In this document: positions 9,230 through 17,404 of the stretch, one piece after another
Numbering within the stretch: the stretch's first letter is position 1
How the letters are laid out: each line of letters opens with the position of its first letter
Assembly (NCBI RefSeq): GCF_014207235.1
Contig: NZ_JACHDA010000003.1
Span: forward strand, 310,001 to 374,000
DNA length: 64,000 nucleotides
Source of the DNA: Sphingopyxis sp. JAI128
Lineage (GTDB): Bacteria > Pseudomonadota > Alphaproteobacteria > Sphingomonadales > Sphingomonadaceae
Direction: 5' to 3'
Notes under the pieces: model-generated
Seen by the model: the letters and a program-made list of their open reading frames with translations, nothing else
Databases searched by the model: none
What the model was told of the DNA's origin: nothing
Program-made: the position numbers and the translations under genes

Positions 9230-9553
9230 CTACGCAAGCTCCAACTCTAGCATCCGAAAAATCTCAGCTAATCCGTCAGGGCCAACATTTTTATCGCGCT
9301 CAAAGACGTCCCGCGAGTTGTCAGCTAACAGTTCTGCCCGACGAGAAGCTTCGCGCAACAATTTCGAAATCTGCTGGATATTTCGTTCGGAACCCGTTGC
9401 CGAAGCCCGACTTTCCCATGATTCAATGGCATCGCCCGTCATTCCAGCGAGTGGCGCCACCGTGCCAAAAACGCGGTTCACCGGAGAAAGAAACATCCTT
9501 TCTACTCGAACCCGCTCTTCAAAACGGGTGCGGCGGGAAGCTTGTTCATTCAT
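9230..9553 (-). CDS. Small charged protein of unknown function (island gene 3)
   Basis: The 107-residue product has no signal peptide, no membrane segment and no recognised domain. It is rich in Arg and Glu and mostly predicted helical, with RNIQQISKLLREASRRAEL in the middle and an acidic C-terminus (EIFRMLELELA). ATG 9553 is chosen because it overlaps the stop of the nucleotidyltransferase gene as ATGA, the usual sign of translational coupling. A longer frame upstream would run deep into that gene. Base composition is well below the flanking chromosome. By position it could be an accessory or antitoxin-like partner, which is a guess from gene order. Confidence 0.6.
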   Translation of the reverse strand: MNEQASRRTRFEERVRVERMFLSPVNRVFGTVAPLAGMTGDAIESWESRASATGSERNIQQISKLLREASRRAELLADNSRDVFERDKNVGPDGLAEIFRMLELELA

Positions 9554-10248
9554 TTTCTGTTCTCCAATTGCTCCTGAAGGTCGCTCAACCAAGGCTCGAT
9601 GCGCGAGAATATCGAGTTAGCGGATGGCAGATCCATCACGGATGGCGGGGCCATACCACGCTGGCCAGCCATACGACATGCCATGGCTGCATCATACTCT
9701 CCTACACTCAGCGGCACGTGTTTGAACCCGCGCAAATTGAAAGGGGAGTATCGAGAAAAATCGGGCTTATCATTTAGAACAGCTGACGCTGACATACAGA
9801 TATTGCGGAGGCAGACATAAACTAAGCCCAACTCGTATGAAGCATTATCGGGGGCCATTTGGATTTGCTCGGGGATACCAGAGAGCACCTTTCGGAATGA
9901 GGCAATATCCTCAACAGCATCGACATATCGCGAAGGCTGCCCAAAGGAGGCTAGGACAGGCTCAAATTCGAAGATTGGCTTCGCCTCGCCATGCAGATGC
10001 CATGCGAACAGTTCACCATTCGCGAACATCTGCCTCAGCCGTTTCCTGCCGTACCATGAAATCGAAGCCTCCAGTTCTCGACAATCCCTCGGAACAAAAG
10101 CTAGCACCTCTCTTTCATCGACCTTACCTTTTCCGTCCTCGACGACTGCCAAGAGGTCTAAGTCACTACGCTCGTCACGCTCACCTCTCGCAACCGAGCC
10201 AAACACATATACGCCTATCAGGTCTCCCATCAGCGGTGAGAGAGCCAT
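9550..10248 (-). CDS. Nucleotidyltransferase-fold protein (island gene 2)
   Basis: Protein of 232 residues. The N-terminus has FGSVARGERDERSDLDLL, the GS-x-RG-x6-SDxD signature of the polymerase-beta-like nucleotidyltransferase superfamily with two metal-binding Asp. The third acidic residue is not obvious, although an ELEAS strand stands about where it should be. The C-terminal half is helical and includes CLRNICMSAS, reminiscent of helical domains fused to minimal nucleotidyltransferases or HEPN proteins, but there is no RX4-6H motif. Known relatives modify proteins, RNA or small molecules with nucleotides, including MNT-HEPN toxin-antitoxin pairs. The ATG at 10248 lies inside the upstream gene. 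An alternative ATG at 10230 overlaps that gene's stop as TGATG. Confidence 0.8.
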   Translation of the reverse strand: MALSPLMGDLIGVYVFGSVARGERDERSDLDLLAVVEDGKGKVDEREVLAFVPRDCRELEASISWYGRKRLRQMFANGELFAWHLHGEAKPIFEFEPVLASFGQPSRYVDAVEDIASFRKVLSGIPEQIQMAPDNASYELGLVYVCLRNICMSASAVLNDKPDFSRYSPFNLRGFKHVPLSVGEYDAAMACRMAGQRGMAPPSVMDLPSANSIFSRIEPWLSDLQEQLENRK

Positions 10249-11216
10249 TTAAGCAACACTGATATAAACAAGCCGATATAAAGATATCGCATAGCAATTA
10301 GACAGTAATCAACTATCAAAAAACCTCGAAAATTGGGATTTGGTTGAGCATCCAAAAATTGATCTATACTATAACGAAGAATTTGAAGGCCAGATCCGGT
10401 TTCTTCCCATCCGACGCGAGGGATAACGGACCAAAAATTAAACAGAGTCATGGCAAGAATAAGAACAGTAGCGCTTACAGCAATCAGCAGAGGCTTTTCA
10501 CCGTGCCCCCAAATCGCCCCGCCTAGTCGCAATGTCCCAAGCTCCACTCCTGCCCGGAGCTTGTCGAGGACGGTGCCGTATTTTTCCCGATAGTACGATT
10601 CCGAACCGCTGAATGCACGAGTCAGGTGGTCGGCCCTCGCCTCAATCTCACTCAATACATAGAGGCGCTGAGATTTATAATCTCCTATCTCCACTGCATT
10701 CGACCTCAAATTTTGTAGAGAATCTCGACGCAAGTTTGGTTCGAGGGGGAGGTTTGCCAAAATCTCCTTCGGCTCCAAAAGTGTTCGATGAAACGTAGCG
10801 AAACGGAAATCGCAGCTATAGAATGATGCACCACGAAGATTTGAGTCGTAAAATTGACATCCAACAAAATTACAATTTCGAAATGTGCCAGATCGGAGAT
10901 ACGCGCGTTCAAATACACAATATGAAAAATCACAATCTACAAAGGTCGCCTTGTTGGCATTCAAATCGTCAAACCGCCTATTCTTCAAAACCATTTTTGT
11001 ATGGGTCGTTCGAGCCATTTGGGGGCGCACAATTGGCGTTCCAGGCAAGTCGCTGCGTTCTGGTCCCATATCTGTGCTCTTAGGTGGGACAACCAACGCT
11101 CCTCTCTTTGGGGCATCTTTACTGTCCGGCACAATCGAGACTTGGTTCGGCATATCCACAGGACTGGCCTCGGCGGCCGCTCCGTCGCCAGTGCCATTTT
11201 CTTGCTTTGCTGACAT
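10230..11216 (-). CDS. Pentapeptide-repeat protein with two C-terminal membrane helices (island gene 1)
   Basis: The first gene of the island encodes 328 residues. After a polar N-terminus (about 1-80), residues about 85-150 form pentapeptide repeats: DLNANKATFVDCDFSY, VFERAYLRSGTF, CNFVGCQFYDSNLRGASF, with the centre Phe or Leu every five residues. A helical linker follows, then a membrane segment LLIAVSATVLILAMTLFNFW, a short loop with LRYSIDQFL, and a second membrane segment near the C-terminus (LYIGLFISVLLKWL). TM-loop-TM after pentapeptide repeats is an arrangement seen in other membrane-anchored pentapeptide proteins and recalls a degenerate pore domain. ATG 11216 is preferred over GTG 11231 because GAAGG lies 8 bases upstream. 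Composition is far below the genome: 18 G/C of 60 at 10261-10320 by hand count. Confidence 0.82.
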   Translation of the reverse strand: MSAKQENGTGDGAAAEASPVDMPNQVSIVPDSKDAPKRGALVVPPKSTDMGPERSDLPGTPIVRPQMARTTHTKMVLKNRRFDDLNANKATFVDCDFSYCVFERAYLRSGTFRNCNFVGCQFYDSNLRGASFYSCDFRFATFHRTLLEPKEILANLPLEPNLRRDSLQNLRSNAVEIGDYKSQRLYVLSEIEARADHLTRAFSGSESYYREKYGTVLDKLRAGVELGTLRLGGAIWGHGEKPLLIAVSATVLILAMTLFNFWSVIPRVGWEETGSGLQILRYSIDQFLDAQPNPNFRGFLIVDYCLIAMRYLYIGLFISVLLKWLSHR

Positions 11217-11329
11217 CTTTTGAGCCTTCACAAATGCAGTCCACTATCTGATTGTGCACCGCACTTTTAAAACTGTCGATGATCTCTTTTTGATTGGCGC
11301 AGAGTTTCTGAACTGTGGAGCGCAACTCC

Positions 11330-11875
11330 TCACCCAACCTCCCGCCACACCCCCACCGCCAAATCCCCAATCTCCCACTCCCCGATCCGCCACCGCACCA
11401 GCCGCAGCGTCGGAAACCCCACCGCCGCCGTCATCCGCCGCACCTGGCGGTTGCGGCCTTCGGTGATGGTGAGTTCGATCCACGCGTCGGGCACGCTCTT
11501 GCGGTAGCGCACCGGCGGGTCGCGGTCCCAGAGCGGCGGCGGGTCGATGCGGCGGACGGTCGCGGGGCGCGTGGGGCCGTCGTTCAGCGTGACGCCGCGG
11601 GCGAGCGCCGCCAGCGCGGCGTCGCCCGGCTCGCCCTCGACCTGCGCAAGATAGGTTTTGGGCATCTTGTGCTTCGGCGACGAAATCCGCGCCTGCAGCG
11701 CGCCGTCGTCGGTCAGGATCAGCAAGCCCTCGCTGTCGCGGTCCAGCCGCCCGGCGGGATAGACGCCCGGCACGTCGATATAGTCGGACAAGGTCGCGCG
11801 CGCCGTTTCGCTGCCGCGGTCGGTGAATTGCGACAGGACGCCGTACGGCTTGTTGAACAGGATGAGGCGGGTCAC
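11330..11875 (-). CDS. Pseudouridine synthase, RsuA/RluE type without S4 domain
   Basis: Compact rRNA-modifying enzyme of 181 residues in the RsuA/RluB/RluE/RluF family. It converts a uridine in ribosomal RNA to pseudouridine in the cytoplasm. It begins directly with the catalytic domain ([14 protein letters not shown]), carries [11 protein letters not shown] with the nucleophilic Asp, and ends with [10 protein letters not shown]. The lack of an N-terminal S4 RNA-binding domain matches RluE, which modifies 23S rRNA, but assignment to one position is inference. The start is GTG 11875. A typical sphingomonad repeat lies between it and typA. Its 3' end marks the right border of the AT-rich island. 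Confidence 0.92.
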   Translation of the reverse strand: MTRLILFNKPYGVLSQFTDRGSETARATLSDYIDVPGVYPAGRLDRDSEGLLILTDDGALQARISSPKHKMPKTYLAQVEGEPGDAALAALARGVTLNDGPTRPATVRRIDPPPLWDRDPPVRYRKSVPDAWIELTITEGRNRQVRRMTAAVGFPTLRLVRWRIGEWEIGDLAVGVWREVG

Positions 11876-11913
11876 AGCGTCGTTCCTCGCATGGCCTCTC
11901 GCCTCCCTCTTCC

Positions 11914-11990
11914 TTCGTCACCCCGGACTTGATCCGGGGTCCATGACTTCAGCGCTGCAATGGATCCCGGGTCAAGCCCGGGATGACGAA
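11914..11990. repeat. Dispersed palindromic repeat (REP-like)
   Basis: An imperfect inverted repeat runs from TTCGTCACCCCGGACTTGAT to ATCCCGGGTCAAGCCCGGGATGACGAA, with two internal GC hairpins. Sequences of this kind recur in intergenic spaces of sphingomonads. Related but shorter hairpins in this window are at 42676-42703, 51160-51182 and 54990-55017. Confidence 0.75.
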
Positions 11991-12014
11991 GGCGGGAAAA
12001 CGACTGGGACAAGC

Positions 12015-12051
12015 TATCAAAAAGAAAGGGGCGACCATCGCTGGCCGCCCC
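12015..12051 (-). terminator. Intrinsic terminator of typA
   Basis: On the minus strand a stem GGGGCGGCC / GGTCGCCCC with a 6-base loop (12028-12051) is followed by TTTCTTTTTGATAG. It begins 8 bases after the typA stop, in the expected orientation. Confidence 0.88.
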
Positions 12052-12058
12052 ATTGGTC

Positions 12059-13891
12059 TTACGCCGCTTCCTTCTTGCGGCTCGCCTTCTTCCGCTCATG
12101 CGGGTCGAGCAGCGCCTTGCGGATGCGGATGTTCTTCGGCGTCACCTCGACCATCTCGTCATCGTCGATATAGGCGATCGCCTGTTCGAGTGTCATGCGG
12201 CGCGGCGGGGTCAGGCGGATCGCATCGTCCTTGCCCGTCGAACGGAAGTTCGTGAGCTGCTTCGACTTCATCGGATTGACCTCGAGATCGTCGGGCTTGG
12301 CATTCTCGCCGATGATCATGCCCTCGTACAGCGCCTCGCCGGGCGAGACGAACAGGATGCCGCGCTCTTCGAGCGGGCCCAGGGCATAAGCAACCGCCTC
12401 GCCATTGCCGTTCGAGATGAGGACGCCGTTCTTGCGGCCCTCGATCACACCCTTGTACGGGCCATATTTCTCGAACAATCGGTTCATGATGCCGGTGCCG
12501 CGCGTGTCGGACAGGAATTCGCCGTGATAACCGATCAGGCCGCGCGACGGGCCGCTGAAGGTGATGCGCGTCTTGCCGCCGCCCGACGGGCGCATGTCGG
12601 TGAGGTCGGCTTTGCGGATCTGCATCTTCTCGACGACCGTGCCCGAATGTTCGTCGTCGACGTCGATGACGACGGTTTCATAGGGTTCGGTGCGCTGGCC
12701 GCTCTCGTCGGTCTGGTACAGCACCTTGGGGCGGCTGATCCCGAGTTCGAAGCCTTCGCGGCGCATCGTTTCGATGAGCACGCCGAGCTGAAGCTCGCCG
12801 CGGCCCGCGACTTCGAAGCTGTCCTTGTCGGCGCTTTCGGTAATGCGGATCGCGACATTGGTTTCGGCTTCGCGGAACAGGCGGTCGCGGATCATGCGGC
12901 TCGTGACCTTGCTGCCCTCGCGGCCGGCCATCGGGCTGTCGTTGACGGCAAAGCGCATCGACAGCGTCGGCGGGTCGATCGGCTGCGCGGCGATCGGCTC
13001 GCTGACGCTGGTGTCGGCGATGGTGTTCGCGACGGTCGCCTGCGCGAGGCCCGCGATCGCGACGATGTCGCCCGCGCGCGCTTCCTCGACCGGCACGCGG
13101 TCGAGCCCGCGGAACGCGAGCAGCTTCGACGCGCGACCGGTCTCGATGACCTTGCCGTCCATGTCGAGCGCGTGGATCGGCTGGTTGACCTTGACCGTGC
13201 CCGACTGGACGCGCCCGGTCAGGATGCGGCCGATGAAATTGTCGCGGTCGAGCAGGGTCGCGAGGAAGGTGAAGGGCGCGTCTTCGTCGAGCCCCGGCGA
13301 GGGCACGTGACGGACGATCGTCTCGAACAGCGGGGTCAAATCGCCCTCGCGCGCGTCGGGGCTTTCCGACGCATAGCCGCCGCGGCCCGAGGCATAGAGG
13401 ATCGGGAAGTCGAGCTGTTCGTCATTGGCTTCCAAGGTCAGGAACAGCTCGAACACTTCGTCGAGCACTTCGGCCGCGCGCGCGTCGCTGCGGTCGATCT
13501 TGTTGACGACGACGATGGGCTTCAGGCCCAGTGCGAGCGCCTTGCCGGTGACGAACTTGGTCTGCGGCATCGGGCCCTCGGCCGCATCGACGAGCAGGAT
13601 GACGCCGTCGACCATCGACAGGATGCGCTCGACCTCGCCGCCGAAGTCGGCGTGGCCCGGCGTGTCGACGATGTTGATGCGCGTCTGTCCGGCGCCTTCG
13701 CCCCATTCGACCGAGGTGCATTTCGCCAGAATCGTGATCCCGCGCTCCTTTTCCAAGTCATTGGAATCCATGGCTCTTTCTTCGACACGCTGGTTGTCGC
13801 GGAAGGTGCCCGACTGGCGGAACAGCTGGTCGACGAGGGTCGTCTTGCCATGGTCGACGTGTGCGATAATCGCAATATTGCGCAAAGACAT
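12059..13891 (-). CDS. typA: Translational GTPase TypA/BipA
   Basis: Ribosome-binding GTPase of 610 residues related to EF-G, used in stress adaptation and late 50S assembly. G1 is AHVDHGKT at 10-17, G2 lies in RGITI, G3 is DTPGHADF and G4 is NKIDR. The beta-barrel, EF-G domain III/V-like and C-terminal domains follow ([45 protein letters not shown]). Length and order match the family, and the Lys-rich tail is normal. It is monocistronic: a strong terminator follows, and about 100 bases separate it from the next upstream gene on the same strand, which ends before the typA promoter region. Confidence 0.97.
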   Translation of the reverse strand: MSLRNIAIIAHVDHGKTTLVDQLFRQSGTFRDNQRVEERAMDSNDLEKERGITILAKCTSVEWGEGAGQTRINIVDTPGHADFGGEVERILSMVDGVILLVDAAEGPMPQTKFVTGKALALGLKPIVVVNKIDRSDARAAEVLDEVFELFLTLEANDEQLDFPILYASGRGGYASESPDAREGDLTPLFETIVRHVPSPGLDEDAPFTFLATLLDRDNFIGRILTGRVQSGTVKVNQPIHALDMDGKVIETGRASKLLAFRGLDRVPVEEARAGDIVAIAGLAQATVANTIADTSVSEPIAAQPIDPPTLSMRFAVNDSPMAGREGSKVTSRMIRDRLFREAETNVAIRITESADKDSFEVAGRGELQLGVLIETMRREGFELGISRPKVLYQTDESGQRTEPYETVVIDVDDEHSGTVVEKMQIRKADLTDMRPSGGGKTRITFSGPSRGLIGYHGEFLSDTRGTGIMNRLFEKYGPYKGVIEGRKNGVLISNGNGEAVAYALGPLEERGILFVSPGEALYEGMIIGENAKPDDLEVNPMKSKQLTNFRSTGKDDAIRLTPPRRMTLEQAIAYIDDDEMVEVTPKNIRIRKALLDPHERKKASRKKEAA

Positions 13892-13998
13892 GCGGAAATA
13901 AGCCTTTTGGAGAGGGCAGCGCCCGGAGCGCCGCGAAACGCCGCGCCCCTAACAGAAGTGGTGCTGCGGCGCAACATGATTGCCGAGATCAGGAAGCG

Positions 13999-14448
13999 TC
14001 AGGCCCAGGGCGAGGTCGCGCCGCGATAGTCGGCGCCCCAGCGGCGATAGCCCGCCGTATCGATGTGGAAGCGCGTGGCATTATAGATGCCGAGCCCGAC
14101 CGCGAAGCGCACCGGGCCGACCGCGGGGACGACATGGTCGCGGACATAGCGCAGCGTCGGCACCATCGCGGGCCACAGGCGCCGCGGCGGCACGGCGAAC
14201 GGTTCGGCGGCTTCGCAGCGGCGCCAGCGCGCATCGCTGCGCAGGATATCGGCGATTTGCAGCACGCCGCCGACGCCTTCGCCCTTCAAATAGGCCTCGA
14301 TCGCCGCAACGTCGGCCCTGGCGGCACCTCCGCGCCATTCTGCGAACAGGTCGGCGTCGCGCGGCGCGAAGTGATGGCGGATCGGCGTCGCTACGAACAG
14401 CAGCAGCAGCAGCAAGGCCGCAATCAGGCCGACGATGAGCCGGCGCAT
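13999..14448 (-). CDS. Short exported or anchored protein resembling the ends of an M15-type peptidase
   Basis: Protein of 149 residues with an N-terminal hydrophobic helix (about 2-20, LIVGLIAALLLLLLFV), probably a signal anchor. The remainder has WPAMVPTLRYVRDHVVPAVGPV and then GIYNATRFHIDTAGYRRWG. From memory of the D-Ala-D-Ala carboxypeptidase/M15_3-like family, the first stretch precedes the catalytic core and the second ends it (xHIDxxGxRRWG). The part between them, with the SGYR and SxHxxGxAxD metal-site motifs, is absent here. It may therefore be an internally deleted, inactive enzyme or a separate short family. The start ATG 14448 overlaps the stop of the nucleosidase gene (TGATG). 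Confidence 0.65.
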   Translation of the reverse strand: MRRLIVGLIAALLLLLLFVATPIRHHFAPRDADLFAEWRGGAARADVAAIEAYLKGEGVGGVLQIADILRSDARWRRCEAAEPFAVPPRRLWPAMVPTLRYVRDHVVPAVGPVRFAVGLGIYNATRFHIDTAGYRRWGADYRGATSPWA

Positions 14449-15098
14449 CACAGCATCGCGACCAGCCGCTCGACCTCTTGCGCGGCGGCCCGCGCGGCGC
14501 GGCGCAGGTTCGCCTGGAAATCGCCGCCGCTCGCATCGTTCGCCTCGTCGGTTACCGCCTTGATCGCCGCCCACGGCTTGCCCATCCGCATCGCGGCCTG
14601 CGCCACAGCGCCGACCTCCATATCGACGAGGGTCGCGCCGAGCGCCTTCAGGTCCGCCGCCGCCGTAGGACAGGCGACGAAACTGTCGCCGCTCGCGATG
14701 CGCGCATGCGGCAGGCCGAGCCCCGGATCGGGCATCGCCGAAAAATGCGCCTCGCCGGGCTCGCCCATCGGCCAGTCGCCGGCGCGATAGCGACGGAAAC
14801 GACCGGGTTCGTTCGCGCCATAATCATGCTGCAGCGCCTCGGTCAGCCAATAGGCGCCGGGCGCAGCGCCGAGCGATCCGCAGGTGCCGGTCATCAGCAG
14901 CAGGTCGGCATCGGCGCCGAGCAGGCCCGCCGCGAGCGCTGCGTTGACTTTGCCGAGCCCGCAGGTCGCGACGACCAGCGCGCGGCCGTGCGCGTCGATC
15001 CGGCGCACGCCAAGCGGCCCGTCGGTTCGCACCCCGGCGCCGGGGAACAACACTTCGGCCTCTTCGGGCAGCGCGGCGAGAATCAGCATATCGGCCAT
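14448..15098 (-). CDS. Nucleosidase of the MTA/SAH nucleosidase (PNP_UDP) family
   Basis: Cytoplasmic nucleoside-hydrolysing enzyme of 216 residues. It starts with ILAALPEEAEVL, the conserved acidic site of MtnN-like enzymes, and has VATCGLGKVNAAL (phosphate or water site), TGTCGSLG, and the substrate-binding VDMEVGAVAQAA with Met-Glu for ribose hydroxyls, then a catalytic-type Asp in AVTDEAN. Family members cleave methylthioadenosine, S-adenosylhomocysteine or futalosine; which one is used here is not clear, and it is shorter than MtnN. It forms a two-gene unit with the downstream short exported protein and is divergent from the BASS transporter. Confidence 0.85.
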   Translation of the reverse strand: MADMLILAALPEEAEVLFPGAGVRTDGPLGVRRIDAHGRALVVATCGLGKVNAALAAGLLGADADLLLMTGTCGSLGAAPGAYWLTEALQHDYGANEPGRFRRYRAGDWPMGEPGEAHFSAMPDPGLGLPHARIASGDSFVACPTAAADLKALGATLVDMEVGAVAQAAMRMGKPWAAIKAVTDEANDASGGDFQANLRRAARAAAQEVERLVAML

Positions 15099-15161
15099 CG
15101 CGCCGGTCTATCGTTTCGTACGCTCTTGCCAAGCGTGTGCGGCACCGCCATCGCTCGCCCC

Positions 15162-16112
15162 ATGCTTGGGCGCATCTTTCCCGACCGCTTCGTCCCCATC
15201 CTGCTCGCGACGATCCTGATCGCCAGCCTGCTGCCGGTGCGCGGCCCGGCGGTGCCGATCGCGCAGGCCGTATCCACGGCCGCGATCGTCCTGCTGTTTT
15301 TCCTGAACGGCGTCCGCCTGCCGCGCGACGAAGTGCTGCACGGCATCCGCAACTGGACATTGCAGGGCGGCGCCTTCCTGTTCTGCTTCGGCGCCATGGC
15401 GCTGCTCGGGCTCGGCGCGCAGCTTGCGGCCGCCCCCTTCCTTCCCGCTCCGCTTGCCCTCGGCTTCCTCTTCCTCGGCATCCTGCCCTCGACCGTCCAG
15501 TCGGCGACCGCGGCGTCGAGCCTCGCCGGCGGCAATGTCGCGGCCAGCGTCGTTGCCGCGGCACTGCTCAACCTGACCGGCGTGATCGCCTCGCCGCTGT
15601 TGTTCGCCGCGCTGGCCGGGAGCGCGGGGGCGATCCGTGGGGAGGGGGCGCTGCGCATCGTCGCCATAATGCTGCTGCCTTTCATCGCCGGGCAGATCGT
15701 CCAGCGCTGGCTCAGGCCGTGGGTACTCGCGCACCGCGGCCTTGCGACCCTGATGGACCGGACCGCGATCGCGGTCGCCGTCTATGTCGCCTTTTCGGCG
15801 GCCGTGGTCGCCGGGATCTGGCAATTGCTCGATGGGCGCGAGGTCGGCATCGTCCTCGCGCTGGTGGCCGCGCTACTCGCGCTGTCGTTCGGCGGTGCGT
15901 GGCTATTCGGCCGGCTGCTCGGCCTCGCACGGCCCGACCGCATCACATTGCTCTTTTCGGGCGCGCAGAAAAGCATTGCGGTGGGCGCGCCGCTGGCGGC
16001 AACGCTGTTCGCGCCCGCCATCGCCGGCATGGTGCTGGTCCCGATCCTCGTCTATCATATGGCACAGCTGATCCTGTCGGCGTGGATCGCACCCGTACTC
16101 AAGCGCGCCTAA
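15162..16112 (+). CDS. Bile acid:sodium symporter family (BASS) transporter
   Basis: Integral membrane protein of 316 residues with about ten hydrophobic segments. Family marks include LPSTVQSATAASSLAGGNVAAS in the first crossover helix and GAQKSIAVGAPLAATLF in the second, which form the ion- and substrate-binding region of the BASS fold (subfamily near YfeH/P7-like). It probably imports an organic anion with sodium; the substrate is unknown. ATG 15162 is chosen since the protein begins at the usual first helix (IFPDRFVPILLATILIA); upstream codons lie in the divergent promoter region shared with the nucleosidase gene at 15098. Confidence 0.88.
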   Translation: MLGRIFPDRFVPILLATILIASLLPVRGPAVPIAQAVSTAAIVLLFFLNGVRLPRDEVLHGIRNWTLQGGAFLFCFGAMALLGLGAQLAAAPFLPAPLALGFLFLGILPSTVQSATAASSLAGGNVAASVVAAALLNLTGVIASPLLFAALAGSAGAIRGEGALRIVAIMLLPFIAGQIVQRWLRPWVLAHRGLATLMDRTAIAVAVYVAFSAAVVAGIWQLLDGREVGIVLALVAALLALSFGGAWLFGRLLGLARPDRITLLFSGAQKSIAVGAPLAATLFAPAIAGMVLVPILVYHMAQLILSAWIAPVLKRA

Positions 16113-16124
16113 CGGGTGTAGTGC

Positions 16125-16153
16125 TTGAACAATACAGGCTCGCATGCCATATG
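16125..16153 (+). promoter_or_regulatory. Possible sigma-70 promoter of the telA pair
   Basis: TTGAAC at 16125-16130 and CATATG at 16148-16153 are separated by 17 bases, 32 bases ahead of the telA start. The -35 match is good and the -10 match moderate. Confidence 0.35.
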
Positions 16154-16184
16154 GATATGCGGCATCGGGGTGGAAGGAAGACAA

Positions 16185-17396
16185 ATGAGCGAAGTGACCG
16201 CAACGGCGACCGTAACCGACGATTTGAAACTGACGCCGCCCGAGCCTGTGCCGTCCGTCGCCCCCGAAAAGGCAGCGGGGCTTGTCCCGCTGTCGACCGA
16301 GCAGAAATCCAAACTCGAAGAGCGCGTCGACGGCTTCATCGACGACCTCGTCGCGCAGGACGTCAATTCGCCCGCCTTTGGGCAAAAGGTCGACCAGATT
16401 ACCAACATGGGCCGCAAGGAAATGCTGGAGGCGGCGAGCCATTCGAACCGCTTCCTCGACCGGCCGATCAAGGCGATGGACCGCGACAGCGACATCGGGA
16501 TGAACCTGATCGAGCTGCGTAACACCGTCGAGCGGCTCGATCCGTCGGCGAACGGCAAGCTGCTGTCGAAACGCGGCTTCCTCGACAAGATTTTCGGCAG
16601 CAGCGTCACCAATTATTTCGCGCAATACCGTAGCGCCCAGACGCATATCAGCGGCGTCCTCACCGCCCTGTCGAACGGCAAGGACGAACTGCTGATGGAC
16701 AATGCCGCGATCGACGTCGAACGCCGCAAGCTGTGGGAAGCGATGGGCAAGCTCGAACAGATGATCCACATCGCGCAGACGCTCGACGACAAGCTTGAGA
16801 TGAAGGCCGCCGAACTCGACGGCACCGATCCCGCCAAGGCGAAGGTCCTTCGCGAAAATGCCCTTTTCTACGCCCGCCAGCGCACGCAGGACCTGCTGAC
16901 CCAAATGGCGGTGACGGTGCAGGGCTATCTCGCGCTCGACCTCGTCAAAAAGAATAATGTCGAGCTGGTGAAGGGCGTCGATCGTGCTTCGACCACCACC
17001 GTCGGCGCGCTCAAGACCGCGATCACCGTTGCGCAGGCGATGACGAACCAGAAGCTGGTACTCGAACAGATCACCGCGCTCAACACGACGACCGCGAACA
17101 TCATCGACGGCACTTCGAAGATGCTGAAGGACAATACGGCGCGCATCCACGAACAGGCGGCATCGAGCACCATCCCGATGGAGACGCTGAGCCGTGCGTT
17201 CCAGAATATCTACGACACGATGGATGCGATCGACACCTTCAAGCTGAAGGCTCTCGACAGCATGAAGACCACGGTCAACGCGCTCGAAGGCGAGGTTGCG
17301 AAGTCGAAGGGCTATATCGCGCGCGCCGAAGGGGCGAGCCAGGCGCAGGCGAGCGTCGGCGGTGCCGACAGCCCGCTGGCGTCGATCGAAGGCTAA
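16185..17396 (+). CDS. telA: Toxic anion resistance protein, TelA family
   Basis: Soluble protein of 403 residues in the TelA/KlaA family. Members are linked with tellurite, nisin and other envelope stresses, and no enzymatic activity is established. The sequence is almost all alpha-helical and acidic, with family-like stretches MGRKEMLEAASHSNRFLDRPI, FFDKIFG-type LDKIFGSSVTNYF, and VKGVDRASTTTVGALKTAI. ATG 16185 follows GGAAGGAAG, and earlier in-frame codons cover the promoter. The next gene starts 8 bases after the stop and is surely co-transcribed. The pairing with a small membrane protein parallels the xpaC-telA pairs of Firmicutes. Confidence 0.92.
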   Translation: MSEVTATATVTDDLKLTPPEPVPSVAPEKAAGLVPLSTEQKSKLEERVDGFIDDLVAQDVNSPAFGQKVDQITNMGRKEMLEAASHSNRFLDRPIKAMDRDSDIGMNLIELRNTVERLDPSANGKLLSKRGFLDKIFGSSVTNYFAQYRSAQTHISGVLTALSNGKDELLMDNAAIDVERRKLWEAMGKLEQMIHIAQTLDDKLEMKAAELDGTDPAKAKVLRENALFYARQRTQDLLTQMAVTVQGYLALDLVKKNNVELVKGVDRASTTTVGALKTAITVAQAMTNQKLVLEQITALNTTTANIIDGTSKMLKDNTARIHEQAASSTIPMETLSRAFQNIYDTMDAIDTFKLKALDSMKTTVNALEGEVAKSKGYIARAEGASQAQASVGGADSPLASIEG

Positions 17397-17404
17397 GGCG
17401 CGCG

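Noticed and set aside
11119..11370. Lys/Ser-rich minus-strand frame (STVQKLCANQKEIIDSF) in the gap between the pseudouridine synthase and the island
   Set aside because: It has no start codon with a ribosome site and runs out of frame through the pentapeptide gene; treated as promoter-region sequence.
12053..14029. Long plus-strand frame over typA
   Set aside because: It is antisense to a full TypA GTPase and has no coding features of its own.
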